Positions 1 to 9,511 of a stretch of DNA of 37,676 bases are shown here, piece by piece. The stretch is from the NCBI RefSeq assembly GCF_000392615.1, contig NZ_KB933402.1:7249-44924 (forward strand), read 5' to 3'. The notes under the pieces are model-generated. The model had not been told where the DNA came from. It did no database searches and worked only from the letters and a program-made list of their open reading frames with translations. Each line of letters starts with the position of its first letter. Position 1 is the first letter of the stretch. The stretch is from Lysinibacillus sphaericus OT4b.31. GTDB taxonomy: Bacteria > Bacillota > Bacilli > Bacillales_A > Planococcaceae. The position numbers and the translations under genes are program-made.

Positions 1-26
1 CGTCCGCCGTAGCGGAAAGTAACGGG
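1..26. repeat. Right end of a REP-like intergenic repeat
   Basis: The first 26 bases closely match the right end of the longer repeat at about 19330-19354: both read CGTCC...GTAGCGGAA..TAACG with one inserted base and a few changes. The rest of this copy lies outside the window. Confidence 0.4.
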
Positions 27-58
27 TTCATATAGATGCTTCTATTTTTAAAAGAAAA

Positions 59-106
59 CAGACCGTAGGCAAACTCGATTTTTAGCAAATGTTTGTCTAC
101 AGTCTG
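59..106 (-). terminator. Hairpin, possible terminator
   Basis: The arms CAGACCGTAGGCAAAC (59-74) and GTTTGTCTACAGTCTG (91-106) pair over 16 positions; the two non-Watson-Crick positions can form G-U pairs. On the minus strand the hairpin is followed by a T-rich run (complement of 46-58), so it would end transcripts running leftward out of the window. No gene is visible between here and 413; that stretch is AT-rich. Confidence 0.45.
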
Positions 107-413
107 AATTGACTATCATTATGTCTTTTTTCACATTGTACTTTAAGGGAATAATCACATATTTGAAAATGTATAGGTCTATTTATTATTTTTTGTGACA
201 TTTTAATATTCAAACAAATTTGCCGATAACAATTATGCGTATTTATCTTACATTTGCGATACATTAATACGCTGAATTAACAGATACAGAATAATAAACG
301 ATATTATTTTTGGTATTTTTGTTTAATTTATTGAAGATTCGCATTTGAAAATAATAATATGTATGATTGTAACTAAGGAAAAACAAAATGTTTTCTAAGA
401 AAGGAGGAACCAA

Positions 414-1457
414 ATGAGAGATTTTTTCGAAGACAAGTACATAAATAGTGAGCAACAACTAATAAACTTAGTCAGTGAAATTAGTGAATATAAAGGGAGG
501 TTAACTGCTTATGAAGAGCAAAGACCTGAGATATTCACGAACCTAGAAAAAACCTTACCCCTACAATACATGAAAAACTATATTTCAGTTTATAAGGATA
601 TAAAAGTTTCAAATAAGAGATTAAAAGAACTTATTTTAGGTAATATGGTACCCCAATCTATCTCGGAAGATGCGATATTTTGTTATTATGAGACTCTGAC
701 TCTTGTACATAAAAAATCTTGTACTTTTTCTATTAGTCCAGAAACTATACAAGAATTGCATTTTCAATTAATCCATTATAATACCTCTGACAGTGCAAAA
801 TGGCGCCAGAAACCATTTTCTATCCCAGGAATTCCAGAAAACGGGATGCATACGATAAGTTATCGTCCTCTTCCACATGAAAATATTCCACAGGCTGTGG
901 AACAATTATGCTACCAGTACAATTCATTAAATAGTAATAAGGAGCTACCTACACTTCTATTGATAGCTCGTTTTATATTGAATTTTTATTGCATAGTCCC
1001 TTTCAGTCAAGGTAATGGCAGACTAACACTTATGTTAATGCAATTACTTTTAGTAAAAAGCGGACATACATTTGTAAAATATGTTTGTTTAGAAGAATTT
1101 ATAAAGAAAAATGAATCAGAATACTATGGTGCCATCTATAGATCTTCGGTTAATTGGAATTGTAATGGGCATAATATTAGCTTCTGGTTAAAAATGTTCT
1201 TAATTATTATATTAGAGGCTTATAAAAACCTGCATAACAGAGTACTGGATTGCGTATGTAAACATACTAAGTTAGAGCGAATTCAGAATTTTATACTTAG
1301 CCAAAAGCAACCTTTTACAAAAGAATACATTCGAAGTATTTATCCAGATATAGCTGAAAGTACAATTAGTAAAGCGTTGACCGCTTTGCAATTAGTAGGA
1401 GAAATTAAACTGATTTCAAAAGGGAGAAATGCGCGCTGGATGAAAGTCCAATCCTGA
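414..1457 (+). CDS. Fic-fold protein with degenerate active site and C-terminal winged helix
   Basis: 347 residues, with AAGGAGG (401-407) six bases before the ATG. The protein has a helical N-terminal part, a Fic core at roughly residues 105-265 and a winged-helix-like tail (about 280-345), as in many bacterial Fic proteins. Fic enzymes move AMP or other phosphate-linked groups onto proteins using the motif HPFxxGNGRxxR. Here the motif reads VPFSQGNGRLTL (residues 195-206): the catalytic His is Val (codon GTC) and the last Arg is missing, while the GNGR nucleotide-binding loop is kept. I infer it is not a normal AMPylase. It may be a binding or regulatory protein, or an early pseudogene with an intact frame. 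It stands alone and ends in a terminator at 1653. Confidence 0.8.
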   Translation: MRDFFEDKYINSEQQLINLVSEISEYKGRLTAYEEQRPEIFTNLEKTLPLQYMKNYISVYKDIKVSNKRLKELILGNMVPQSISEDAIFCYYETLTLVHKKSCTFSISPETIQELHFQLIHYNTSDSAKWRQKPFSIPGIPENGMHTISYRPLPHENIPQAVEQLCYQYNSLNSNKELPTLLLIARFILNFYCIVPFSQGNGRLTLMLMQLLLVKSGHTFVKYVCLEEFIKKNESEYYGAIYRSSVNWNCNGHNISFWLKMFLIIILEAYKNLHNRVLDCVCKHTKLERIQNFILSQKQPFTKEYIRSIYPDIAESTISKALTALQLVGEIKLISKGRNARWMKVQS

Positions 1458-1652
1458 AAAGGATTGAATTCTCACCTGATCAAAGAGGTTTTATTTTTCC
1501 AGAACATGTCGCTGCAGATTCCATTATTAAACCATTGTTTGAAATCGTAACTAAGTAATGGCTGTTAATTTTAATGGAATAGGATTTAAGGAGCATTTTA
1601 ATACCTGTGTTAATTATGAATTAAACCGTACGCAACATACCAAAAATCTATG

Positions 1653-1697
1653 AACCAATTGCCACTCTTTAATCGGCAATTGGTTCTTTAGTTTGTT
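1653..1697 (+). terminator. Rho-independent terminator after the Fic gene
   Basis: A perfect 11-bp stem (AACCAATTGCC / GGCAATTGGTT, 1653-1663 and 1675-1685) is followed by CTTTAGTTTGTTT. It lies about 200 bases after the Fic stop codon. The 1458-1652 interval has a 37-codon open stretch ending at about 1557 that I do not recognise. Confidence 0.65.
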
Positions 1698-2027
1698 TCT
1701 ATCCAAGTATCTACATAGATTTTTTGAAAAGTGCTTTGCATCATTCAAACTTACCTCCCACTTATGTTGCTTCAACTCTCCTCGTTCTTCTGCTTCATAC
1801 GGATGGACCCAACCACATAGCTGAATATTATCAGGCTGATAATATTTTTATTTGATTTCCATACGTCTAGAGTGACTAGTATCAGTATCTCTAAATTTAT
1901 TTCAGTTTCCCTAGTTTTTTGCACTAGAACCAATAATATGTCATTTTTCAATCATCAATCTGCTGATTTTCCCTAAATTGTGACATATTCATATTAATTT
2001 TGTTTATATTAATCTATTTTAAAATCA
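1698..2027. other. AT-rich spacer with a possible minus-strand gene scrap
   Basis: No intact gene is visible. On the minus strand a Met-Glu-Ile-Lys start at about 1863-1852 meets a stop at once. The same frame then stays open for about 50 codons toward 1700 with protein-like composition, for example QLCGWVHPYEAEERGEL. I do not recognise the family and this may be chance. The spacer ends where the toxin operon's upstream inverted repeat begins. Confidence 0.25.
1825..1845. promoter_or_regulatory. Perfect 10-bp inverted repeat
   Basis: ATATTATCAG-G-CTGATAATAT, followed on the plus strand by TTTTATTT. Its tight centre suits a dimeric protein binding site as well as a hairpin. The function is unknown. 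Confidence 0.4.
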
Positions 2028-2064
2028 AAATTACAGTTAAAATACTCTATTTTAACTGTAATTT
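2028..2064. promoter_or_regulatory. Perfect 17-bp inverted repeat upstream of the hbl operon
   Basis: AAATTACAGTTAAAATA, a 3-base centre CTC, then the exact reverse complement. It lies about 157 bases before the hblC start. With such a short loop and no T-run after it, an operator or cruciform site is as likely as a terminator. No PlcR box (TATGNAN4TNCATA) is visible between 1458 and 2220. Confidence 0.5.
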
Positions 2065-2220
2065 GCCAAATAATGTGACTATATCTAAAATTTACATTAT
2101 AGGAAAATGTTATTCTAACAAGGCTCTTTCCTAAAATTATAAGTATATTGGGGTGCTTAAAATGTATAAAAAATCGTCTGAATTATTGTGAATAAATATC
2201 ATACAGAGGAGGTAAATAGA

Positions 2221-3540
2221 ATGAAAAAGAAAATAATTACAGGATTGATGGTTACATCCATTGTTGCTACAGGAGTTATTCCTATTCATACTTTTGCAAC
2301 GCCTATAGTTCATGCGGAGATTCAAGAAGAGAACATGGCTCTTTCCTCATCATTAAGAAAATTAGGTGCACAATCTAAATTGATCCAAATGTATATAGAC
2401 CAAGCTTTAATGAGTCCTAATGTACAGTTAGCGGAAGTACCAGCTTTAAATACGGAGCAATTCCTTATAAAACAAGATATGAAAGAATGGTCATCGGAAC
2501 TTTATCCAAATTTAATTCTACTAAATTCAAAAAGTAAAGGATTTGTCACTAAATTTGATAGCTATTATCCAACATTAAAAGAATTTGTAGATAATCAGGG
2601 AGATAAAGAAGGTTTCTTGGACAGACTGGAAGTCCTTCAAGGAATGGTGATGACAAACCAAGACTACGCCCAACTTCAAATTAATGAGTTAACAGATCTA
2701 AAATTACAGCTCGATAAAAAACTAAAAGACCTTGATACTGATGTGACAAAAGCGCAGGGGATACTAAGTTCAGAGGGAACAGGGAAAATAGACAAGCTTA
2801 AAGGTGAATTACTAGATACTCAAAAATCCATTCAAAATAATTTACAGCAAATAGCATTGGTGCCAGGAGCTTTAAATGAACAAGGACTTAAAATATTCCT
2901 AGAGATTTATAGTCTTTCGAAAGATATCCTTGAACCAGCTGCTCAAACAGCTGCAGCAGCATATAACAAAGGAAAAGAAATTAACAACGCCATTCTAGAA
3001 GCAGAGAAAAAAGCAGAGCAAGAAGCAAAAGAAAAAGGTCTGTCTGCTCTAGAGATTGAAGCTGCCAAAAAAGAAGCTCGTGAAGCAATTGAGAAAAACA
3101 AACAAGGTGAAATTGCTGCAGCTGCAGCTACAAAAACGCAAGAGTATGACCTTATGAAAGCAATTGACCCAGAAAAAATCAAAAAAACATATAGTACCTT
3201 CGCTGAAGTAAATAAACTAATGGCAGAACAGCGAGCATATTTAGATGATTTAGAGAAGCAAAACCAAAAATTATATGATTTAACAACGAAATTAACCATA
3301 GCAGATTTACAACAATCAATGCTTCTTCTTATGCAACATGATTTGCATACATTTGCTAGCCAAGTGGATGTAGAACTTGACCTAATGAAACGCTATAAAG
3401 AAGATTTGAACCTAATAAAAAATAGCATCACAACTTTATATACTGATGTTGATACTGCTAGTAATCAGTCTCAAAAAGATACTTTAAGACGATTAAAAAA
3501 TGTAATAAGTCAACTTGAGGAACAGGTTAATAAATTTTAA
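2221..3540 (+). CDS. hblC: Haemolysin BL lytic component L2
   Basis: L2 is one of three secreted subunits of the pore-forming haemolysin BL of the B. cereus group. I chose the ATG at 2221 because GAGGAGGT (2208-2215) fits it; an upstream in-frame ATG at 2188 has no such site. The 439-residue product has a Lys-rich start, a hydrophobic core and a likely signal cleavage near residue 32 (VHA/E). The mature protein is helical, with the family phrases SSSLRKLGAQSKLIQ and KQDMKEWSSELYP and an Ala-rich, charged coiled-coil stretch around residues 238-305. Its length and sequence match L2 of B. cereus closely from memory. It is the first gene of a three-gene plus-strand operon, 55 bases before hblD. 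Confidence 0.93.
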   Translation: MKKKIITGLMVTSIVATGVIPIHTFATPIVHAEIQEENMALSSSLRKLGAQSKLIQMYIDQALMSPNVQLAEVPALNTEQFLIKQDMKEWSSELYPNLILLNSKSKGFVTKFDSYYPTLKEFVDNQGDKEGFLDRLEVLQGMVMTNQDYAQLQINELTDLKLQLDKKLKDLDTDVTKAQGILSSEGTGKIDKLKGELLDTQKSIQNNLQQIALVPGALNEQGLKIFLEIYSLSKDILEPAAQTAAAAYNKGKEINNAILEAEKKAEQEAKEKGLSALEIEAAKKEAREAIEKNKQGEIAAAAATKTQEYDLMKAIDPEKIKKTYSTFAEVNKLMAEQRAYLDDLEKQNQKLYDLTTKLTIADLQQSMLLLMQHDLHTFASQVDVELDLMKRYKEDLNLIKNSITTLYTDVDTASNQSQKDTLRRLKNVISQLEEQVNKF

Positions 3541-3595
3541 TAGTTAGCATTTGAGAAAATTATATTAACCTATCGAAAAATTGGAGGAAATAAAT

Positions 3596-4840
3596 GTGAA
3601 GAAATTTCCATATAAAGTGTTGAGCGTGGTCACTCTGGCAACGGTTATAACTGCTACTAACAGTAGTTCTATTCATGCACTTGCACAAGAACAGAATGTT
3701 CAACAACAGATTGCTCAAGTACAGAACATAGGAAATTATGAACTAGGACCTGAAGGACTGAAGAAAGCGTTGGCTGAAACAGGTTCTCATATACTTGTCA
3801 TGGATTTGTACGCAAAAACAATGATTAAACAACCGAATGTAAATCTATCCAATATTGATTTAGGTTCAGAAGGGGGAGAATTAATCAAAAATATTCACCT
3901 TAATCAGGAACTATCTCGAATCAATGCAAATTATTGGTTAGATACCGCGAAACCAAAGATTCAAAAGACAGCACGTAATATTGTCAATTACGATGAACAA
4001 TTTCAGAATTATTACCACACATTAGTAGATTTTGTACAAAAGAAAGATAAGGAAGGCTTAAAAGAAGGCATAGGTGATTTAGTCAGTACAATTGATATAA
4101 ATTCAAAAGAAGTGACAGAAGTAATTAAAATGTTAGAAGCCTTCAAAACAAAACTGTATACAAATACTATAGATTTTAAAAATAATGTGGGTGGTCCAGA
4201 TGGGAAGGGTGGATTAACAGCCATATTAGCGGGAAAACAAGCACTGGTTCCACAACTTCAAGCTGAAATTGAACAACTACGTTCTACTCAGAAAGCACAT
4301 TTTGACAATGTATTAGCATGGTCAATTGGTGGTGGATTGGGAGCAGCCATTTTAGTTATTGGCACTATTGCAGGAGGGGTCGTAATTGTTGTGACTGGCG
4401 GCACAGCGACACCAGTTGTTGTGGGTGGCCTTACAGCTCTCGGTGCTGCGGGCATTGGTTTAGGTACAGCAGCTGGTGTTGTGGCGTCTAATCACATGAA
4501 CTCCTATAACGAAATTTCGAATAAAATTGGAGAATTAAGCATGAAAGCCGATCTTGCTAATCAAGCAGTTATTTCACTTACTAACACAAAAGACACTCTG
4601 ACATATCTGTATCAGACAGTAGATCAAGCGATAATGTCTCTAACAAATATTCAACAACAATGGAATACTATGGGGGCAAATTATAAAGATTTATATGATA
4701 ATATCGATCAAATGCAAGACCATAAGCTCTCTTTAATACCTGATGATTTAAAAGCTGCCAAACAAAGTTGGAATGATATTCATAAAGACGCAGAATTTAT
4801 TGCAAAAGACATTGCTTTTAAACAAGAAGAAATGAACTAA
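3596..4840 (+). CDS. hblD: Haemolysin BL lytic component L1
   Basis: L1 subunit of the tripartite haemolysin BL toxin, exported and assembled with L2 and B on target membranes. The start is the GTG at 3596, eight bases after GGAGG (3583-3587); it gives MKKFPYKVLS, the expected N-terminus, and 414 residues. An overlapping ATG at 3594 is in another frame. The signal peptide is likely cut near residue 30 (ALA/Q). Residues 243-297 form the long Gly/Ala/Val-rich hydrophobic hairpin typical of the ClyA/Hbl/Nhe alpha-pore family, thought to enter the membrane. The rest is amphipathic helix. It has a complete frame and good conservation with the B. cereus protein as I remember it. Confidence 0.93.
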   Translation: MKKFPYKVLSVVTLATVITATNSSSIHALAQEQNVQQQIAQVQNIGNYELGPEGLKKALAETGSHILVMDLYAKTMIKQPNVNLSNIDLGSEGGELIKNIHLNQELSRINANYWLDTAKPKIQKTARNIVNYDEQFQNYYHTLVDFVQKKDKEGLKEGIGDLVSTIDINSKEVTEVIKMLEAFKTKLYTNTIDFKNNVGGPDGKGGLTAILAGKQALVPQLQAEIEQLRSTQKAHFDNVLAWSIGGGLGAAILVIGTIAGGVVIVVTGGTATPVVVGGLTALGAAGIGLGTAAGVVASNHMNSYNEISNKIGELSMKADLANQAVISLTNTKDTLTYLYQTVDQAIMSLTNIQQQWNTMGANYKDLYDNIDQMQDHKLSLIPDDLKAAKQSWNDIHKDAEFIAKDIAFKQEEMN

Positions 4841-4870
4841 AAACTAAAATATATAGAGGAGGCATATAAA

Positions 4871-5983
4871 ATGAAAAAAAAATATCTATTCAAATTACTA
4901 GCTGTATCGACGATGTTAACCTTGACAACAACTTCTGTTGTCTCTCCAGTAGCTACTTTTGCAAGTACAAGTGAAATTAAACAAACTAACAATGAGGATA
5001 CGTCTCTTTCAGCAAACGAAGTGAAGATGAAAGAAACCTTAAAAAAGGCTGGGCTTTTTGCTAAATCTATGAATGCCTATTCTTCTATGTTAATTAAGAA
5101 TCCGGATGTGAACTTTGAAGGCATTAATATTAATGGATATCCAGATTTGCCTGGTAAAATTGTACAAGATCAAAAGGATGCAAGAGCACATGCTGTTACA
5201 TGGGATACAAAAGTAAAAAAACAGCTGATAGATACATTGACAGGCATTATTGAATACGATACAAAATTTGAAAATTATTATGACGTAATTGTAGAGGCAA
5301 TTAACACAGCAGATGGAGAGACTTTAATAGAAGGGATTACTGATTTACAAGATGAAATTCAACTAAATCAAAAGTATGCACAACAATTAATAGCAGAATT
5401 AATTAAATTAAGGGACGCTATTGGACAAGATGTTCGAGAATTTGGAAGTAATAAAGATCTCTTACAGACGATTTTAAAAAACCAAGGGGCTGCGGTTGAG
5501 GACGATCAAAAGCGTCTAAATGAAATTTTAGAATCAGTAAACTATTATAAACAATTAGAAAGTGATGGCATCATCACAATATCTGTGCCTACTATTCCTA
5601 CGTGGATTGCCGGTGGAATAATGCTGGGAATAGCAAGAGAGCAATTAAGTCAATTAGAACCGTTATTAGCACAATTAAGTCAGACAGTTGATTATAAAAT
5701 AACATTAAATCGTGTAGTTGGAGTTGCACATAATAATATTAGTGAGATGTATGGGGCACTTGATGATGCTATTAATGCACTTACTTATATGTCTGCGCAA
5801 TGGAATGACTTAGACTCTCAATATACGGGCGTGCTGAGACATATTGAGAATGCAGCTGAAAAAGCCGATCAAAATAAATTCAAATTTTTACTACCTAACT
5901 TGAATGCAGCTAAAGACAGCTGGAAGACATTAAAAATAGATGCAGACACATTAAAGGAAGGTATAAAAGAATTAAAAATATAA
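4871..5983 (+). CDS. hblA: Haemolysin BL binding component B
   Basis: B is the cell-binding subunit of haemolysin BL. The ATG at 4871 follows GAGGAGG, 30 bases after the hblD stop, so the three genes form one operon in the order L2-L1-B as in B. cereus. The product has 370 residues: a signal peptide cut near residue 31 (TFA/S), helical bundle segments with the family phrases KKAGLFAKSMNAYS and ARAHAVTWDTKVKKQL, and a short hydrophobic stretch at about 233-255. No hblB (B-prime) paralogue follows; the operon ends at a terminator near 6130. Because all three reading frames are intact, I infer the toxin can be made, but expression is not shown by sequence. Confidence 0.92.
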   Translation: MKKKYLFKLLAVSTMLTLTTTSVVSPVATFASTSEIKQTNNEDTSLSANEVKMKETLKKAGLFAKSMNAYSSMLIKNPDVNFEGININGYPDLPGKIVQDQKDARAHAVTWDTKVKKQLIDTLTGIIEYDTKFENYYDVIVEAINTADGETLIEGITDLQDEIQLNQKYAQQLIAELIKLRDAIGQDVREFGSNKDLLQTILKNQGAAVEDDQKRLNEILESVNYYKQLESDGIITISVPTIPTWIAGGIMLGIAREQLSQLEPLLAQLSQTVDYKITLNRVVGVAHNNISEMYGALDDAINALTYMSAQWNDLDSQYTGVLRHIENAAEKADQNKFKFLLPNLNAAKDSWKTLKIDADTLKEGIKELKI

Positions 5984-6129
5984 CCTGATGCCACGCAGAA
6001 TAGAGGCATATAGATTGACATAAAAAAATCTAGAATCCTGTAATCTCAAACTAAATAAGGCAATAAAAGATACACATGATTAAAACACAATACTTTTTTA
6101 CCTTTAGTAAAATCGGATTACACATTATT

Positions 6130-6169
6130 AAAGTGCCCCATCACTAGGAAGTGAGGGGCACTTTTTTTA
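6130..6169. terminator. Bidirectional terminator between hblA and the FtsX-type gene
   Basis: AAAGTGCCCC (6130-6139) pairs with GGGGCACTTT (6155-6164), with further CACT/AGTG pairing inside, followed by a T-run on the plus strand. It overlaps the stop codon of the convergent minus-strand gene. The bases 5984-6129 hold no gene. Confidence 0.8.
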
Positions 6170-8551
6170 TTCAACAAGCAAAATACGAGGTGAGGTTTTA
6201 GCTATAACTTTTGTTGATAACCAGCAGCCAATGCATGAAGCAACAATGCTTAAGCTAGCTACTGCCATACTTAAAGGCCAATGGATAACAAGTGGTAACT
6301 CGATTAATCCATATTCCAAAATAATGTTCTTTAGTGCAAGCGGAATTAGCTTTATGCCGAAAAAAATACCGAGTAAAGCACCTGATATCGACAGGATCAA
6401 AACACCAAAAGTAATGGACCATCTAATATTGTTTGAAGTCATACCAAGGGCTTTGTAAATGCCGTAAGTGCTACTTTCTTTTCTAACATTTATTCGAGAA
6501 ACACTGAAAATAATTATACATGTAACGGTCATTAAGACTATACCCATTATGGATAGCGGAATGATTAAAACGGTAATTACCTCTTTGAAAACGGAGTCCA
6601 ATAATGTCTGTTGCGTTACAGCTGAGATAGAGTCTGTGAATTTTTGGTTTAAATCATCTACTACTTGGTCTGCTAACATTTCATTTTGTAAATTAATCAT
6701 AGTGATTTCCGATGCAGAGTAATGCACATTGTAAACCTCGATGACTTTAGCTGTAATTCTTGCAGAGTTAGACATATTGGCTATCGATTGATAAATGCCA
6801 GTAATGATTAGGCTATGCTGTTGACCTTGAATATAAACGTCTATAACATCACCTAAACTTTTATTTAAAGTTCTTGCAACATTTACACCGATAGCAATCT
6901 CATTTTTATTAGAAGGGTTATGGCCCAATATATTTTCATAGCCTAAGTCATCGTAGCTACCTTCTACAACATTTATACTGATGTTTAAAGGTTGCTGGGT
7001 GTCGTTTGGAACAACGCCTGTTAATTGATCTAACCATGCGTAATTTTTAATTCTTCCATCAGTATGGATTTGCTTTTCAAAGCTTTCTTTTGAAAAAGCG
7101 GCCTTATTAAATACGGTCACTGCTATATTCGATGAATCATAGCCCCAAGCCGGTGAAGTTTGTTTGATGGCAACAAAGCTATTTAGAATGACAACACTAA
7201 AAACTAAAATAGCACAAGTGAGCGAGGTGAGTAGAATGATAAGAATGGAGCTTTTCACATTTCTTGTCATATTTTTCAAAGCAAGTTTTAATTGAATCGG
7301 TAATTCTATAACATGTAAAATACGATTTGATTTGTTTAAGCGCCTATTCATTTTACTGTTAGTGCGTTCAGCCATGCCGTACTTGATTGCCTGTACGGGC
7401 TCTACATGACGAGCCTTATTCGAACAGAAAAAAGCAGTAATAATAATAATCGTAAGTAACATCAAGCCTAGAAGGATATTCGTGCTCCAATTTTGGATAA
7501 TGGCTAAATGATTTCCTGCTTTCAAAAAGGCTAACGAGCTTTCAATGATGATGCGAGATAGTATATGACTGGCTAGTAGACCGGGGATAATGGCCAGCAC
7601 TGACAGCAATCCATATTGCAACACATATGTGGCGATAATTCCTTTTGATGTTAACCCGAGTGATTTAATAACACCGATCGTTTTGTAATTCGATAAAATG
7701 GCATCAGAAATACTAAAACCTATAATGAATAATGAAATAAAGAGCATTGCTATGCCTAGAACAATCATCATGAAGCCGATGATTTTATTGATAATCAAAT
7801 AAAAAGCGGCAATTTCTTCATAGTCCATTTTTGATTCAAGATAGGGACTTTGTAAATATTGTTCAAATGCCATCCAATATTTTGCACTCTGTTGATAGTC
7901 ATCAAATCTCAACGCCATCATGTATTGATCGGTTCCTGTCATTGTTGCGAATTGTACTTTGTAATCTTGCTCATTCATCCATATACGTGCATTTGTTGTA
8001 AATGGTCCACCATAGGGCATATCTATAACAATCGCTGAGACACATAGTTTGAAGCTAATTTCATCTGATTGGAATTCCACAGAATCACCAAGTGCTATGC
8101 CTGAAGTTGTAGCCATTGAGGTTGGAATCCAAATGGTACCTTGTTCTGGAAAAGACTTTTTTTCACCTTGTGAAAATACAAGTTGGTCGATGACTAAAGG
8201 TGTCTTAGGTGTGTTCATCATTAATAAGTATAAATTCGGAATTTCAGTGCCATTAAACTTTATGCCCGATAAATTCCTATATGGGATAAGTTGTGAAGCA
8301 GTTACACCATGTTGCTGCTGCCACCAGCGATTCGCTATCACGGGATTGTGAATATCATCGCCCATCGTTAAAACTTGGTGGGCACCCTTAGATTCTTGGT
8401 GCGCTTTTTCGAACATATTATGTGTATTGTTAATAATTGTAACTGATGTGACTAGAAGTAACGTTGACAACATTATCAGTATTGCAATAAGTGTGTTTTG
8501 AATTTTTCTTTTTCGTATATGGGCGATACAAAGAGTAGTGATTGCGTACAT
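6167..8551 (-). CDS. FtsX/MacB-type ABC transporter permease
   Basis: 794 residues with the layout of large Bacillales FtsX-type permeases. A transmembrane helix near residues 12-34 is followed by a large outside domain to about 250, a three-helix FtsX block at about 255-375, a second single helix near 435-460 with another outside domain, and a final three-helix FtsX block at about 645-785. Such proteins usually export or sense peptides, lipids or lipoproteins in partnership with a LolD/BceA-type ATPase. The partner is the gene just upstream (8555-9313), only three bases away. The start ATG at 8551 has AAAGGAG before it. The substrate is unknown. The HK/RR pair downstream is not the short intramembrane-sensing type usually linked to BceAB. 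Confidence 0.85.
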   Translation of the reverse strand: MYAITTLCIAHIRKRKIQNTLIAILIMLSTLLLVTSVTIINNTHNMFEKAHQESKGAHQVLTMGDDIHNPVIANRWWQQQHGVTASQLIPYRNLSGIKFNGTEIPNLYLLMMNTPKTPLVIDQLVFSQGEKKSFPEQGTIWIPTSMATTSGIALGDSVEFQSDEISFKLCVSAIVIDMPYGGPFTTNARIWMNEQDYKVQFATMTGTDQYMMALRFDDYQQSAKYWMAFEQYLQSPYLESKMDYEEIAAFYLIINKIIGFMMIVLGIAMLFISLFIIGFSISDAILSNYKTIGVIKSLGLTSKGIIATYVLQYGLLSVLAIIPGLLASHILSRIIIESSLAFLKAGNHLAIIQNWSTNILLGLMLLTIIIITAFFCSNKARHVEPVQAIKYGMAERTNSKMNRRLNKSNRILHVIELPIQLKLALKNMTRNVKSSILIILLTSLTCAILVFSVVILNSFVAIKQTSPAWGYDSSNIAVTVFNKAAFSKESFEKQIHTDGRIKNYAWLDQLTGVVPNDTQQPLNISINVVEGSYDDLGYENILGHNPSNKNEIAIGVNVARTLNKSLGDVIDVYIQGQQHSLIITGIYQSIANMSNSARITAKVIEVYNVHYSASEITMINLQNEMLADQVVDDLNQKFTDSISAVTQQTLLDSVFKEVITVLIIPLSIMGIVLMTVTCIIIFSVSRINVRKESSTYGIYKALGMTSNNIRWSITFGVLILSISGALLGIFFGIKLIPLALKNIILEYGLIELPLVIHWPLSMAVASLSIVASCIGCWLSTKVIAKTSPRILLVE

Positions 8552-8554
8552 AGT

Positions 8555-9313
8555 CTACTCCTTTCTCGAAACATAAGAAAAGATAATATGTTCACGTTCT
8601 TGCATATCCGTATCATCAAATTTTTCAAAATTTAAGATACCATCTAACTTGCCATCCTGAATAATTATAAGTCGGTTTGCCCGACAAGCAGCTTTTATAT
8701 CATGTGTAATCATTACAATGGACTGCCCTTTATTATTCATATTTGTTAAAGTATCTAATACGGCAACTCCTTGATTATAATTTAAACTACCGGTGGGTTC
8801 ATCAGCAAAAATTACCTCTGGGCTATTAACTAATGCCCTAGCGATTGCAGCTCTTTGTTGCTGGCCACCTGATGTTTGAGAGGGCAGACGGTTACGTTGC
8901 TCTTCCAAGCCCATCGTTTGTAGAAGCATCTCTGCCTTTTTTAGCACTTTATCTTTAGCTATTTTTGCAATATATCCTGGTAGGGCTATATTTTCAAGCA
9001 TCGTCAAGTCAGGCACCAGATTACTATTTTGATAGATGTAGCCTATCTTTTTTGAACGAAATGCTGCTAGCTGTTTTTCAGTAAACCGATCAATCCTGTC
9101 TCCTCGAAAATAAACTTCGCCAGCTGTAATTGAATCCAGTCCACTTAATAGATAAAGAAGAGTGGATTTTCCGGAACCAGAATTCCCCATAATAACTGTA
9201 AAATCACCATCAAAAATGTCCAAATCAATATTTTTTATTGCATGGTATTGTTCACTTCCTGTTGAATACGTCTTACATAAATTTCTGGCATGAATTAGTA
9301 CCTCTTTTTCCAA
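8555..9313 (-). CDS. ABC transporter ATPase, LolD/MacB type
   Basis: 252 residues; powers the FtsX-type permease encoded immediately downstream. Visible motifs are Walker A GNSGSGKST (43-51), signature SGGQQQR, Walker B VIFADEPTG and the switch His in MITHD. The start is TTG at 9313, supported by AGGGGGTGA a few bases upstream; no ATG fits. The 9314-9511 interval carries the promoter region of this minus-strand pair and the leader of the broken gene at 9512, with no other gene. Confidence 0.88.
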   Translation of the reverse strand: MEKEVLIHARNLCKTYSTGSEQYHAIKNIDLDIFDGDFTVIMGNSGSGKSTLLYLLSGLDSITAGEVYFRGDRIDRFTEKQLAAFRSKKIGYIYQNSNLVPDLTMLENIALPGYIAKIAKDKVLKKAEMLLQTMGLEEQRNRLPSQTSGGQQQRAAIARALVNSPEVIFADEPTGSLNYNQGVAVLDTLTNMNNKGQSIVMITHDIKAACRANRLIIIQDGKLDGILNFEKFDDTDMQEREHIIFSYVSRKE

Positions 9314-9511
9314 TCTATCACCCCCTAAATGCTTTGTATTATTAGTGTAAGGGCTATTTATTACAATGTTCTTATCGAAATATTAATAAAGTATTACATC
9401 AACTGTAGCAAGTACTATTCGTAGTGATTTTTTAGCATACTAGTAACTTTCTGAAAGACAAGACGTTATATAAAACAACTAAATAGCAATTTAAAATAGG
9501 AGCTTCGAAAT

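Noticed and set aside
2943..3299. Open minus-strand frame inside hblC
   Set aside because: Shadow of the Ala/Lys-rich coiled-coil codons of the toxin gene.
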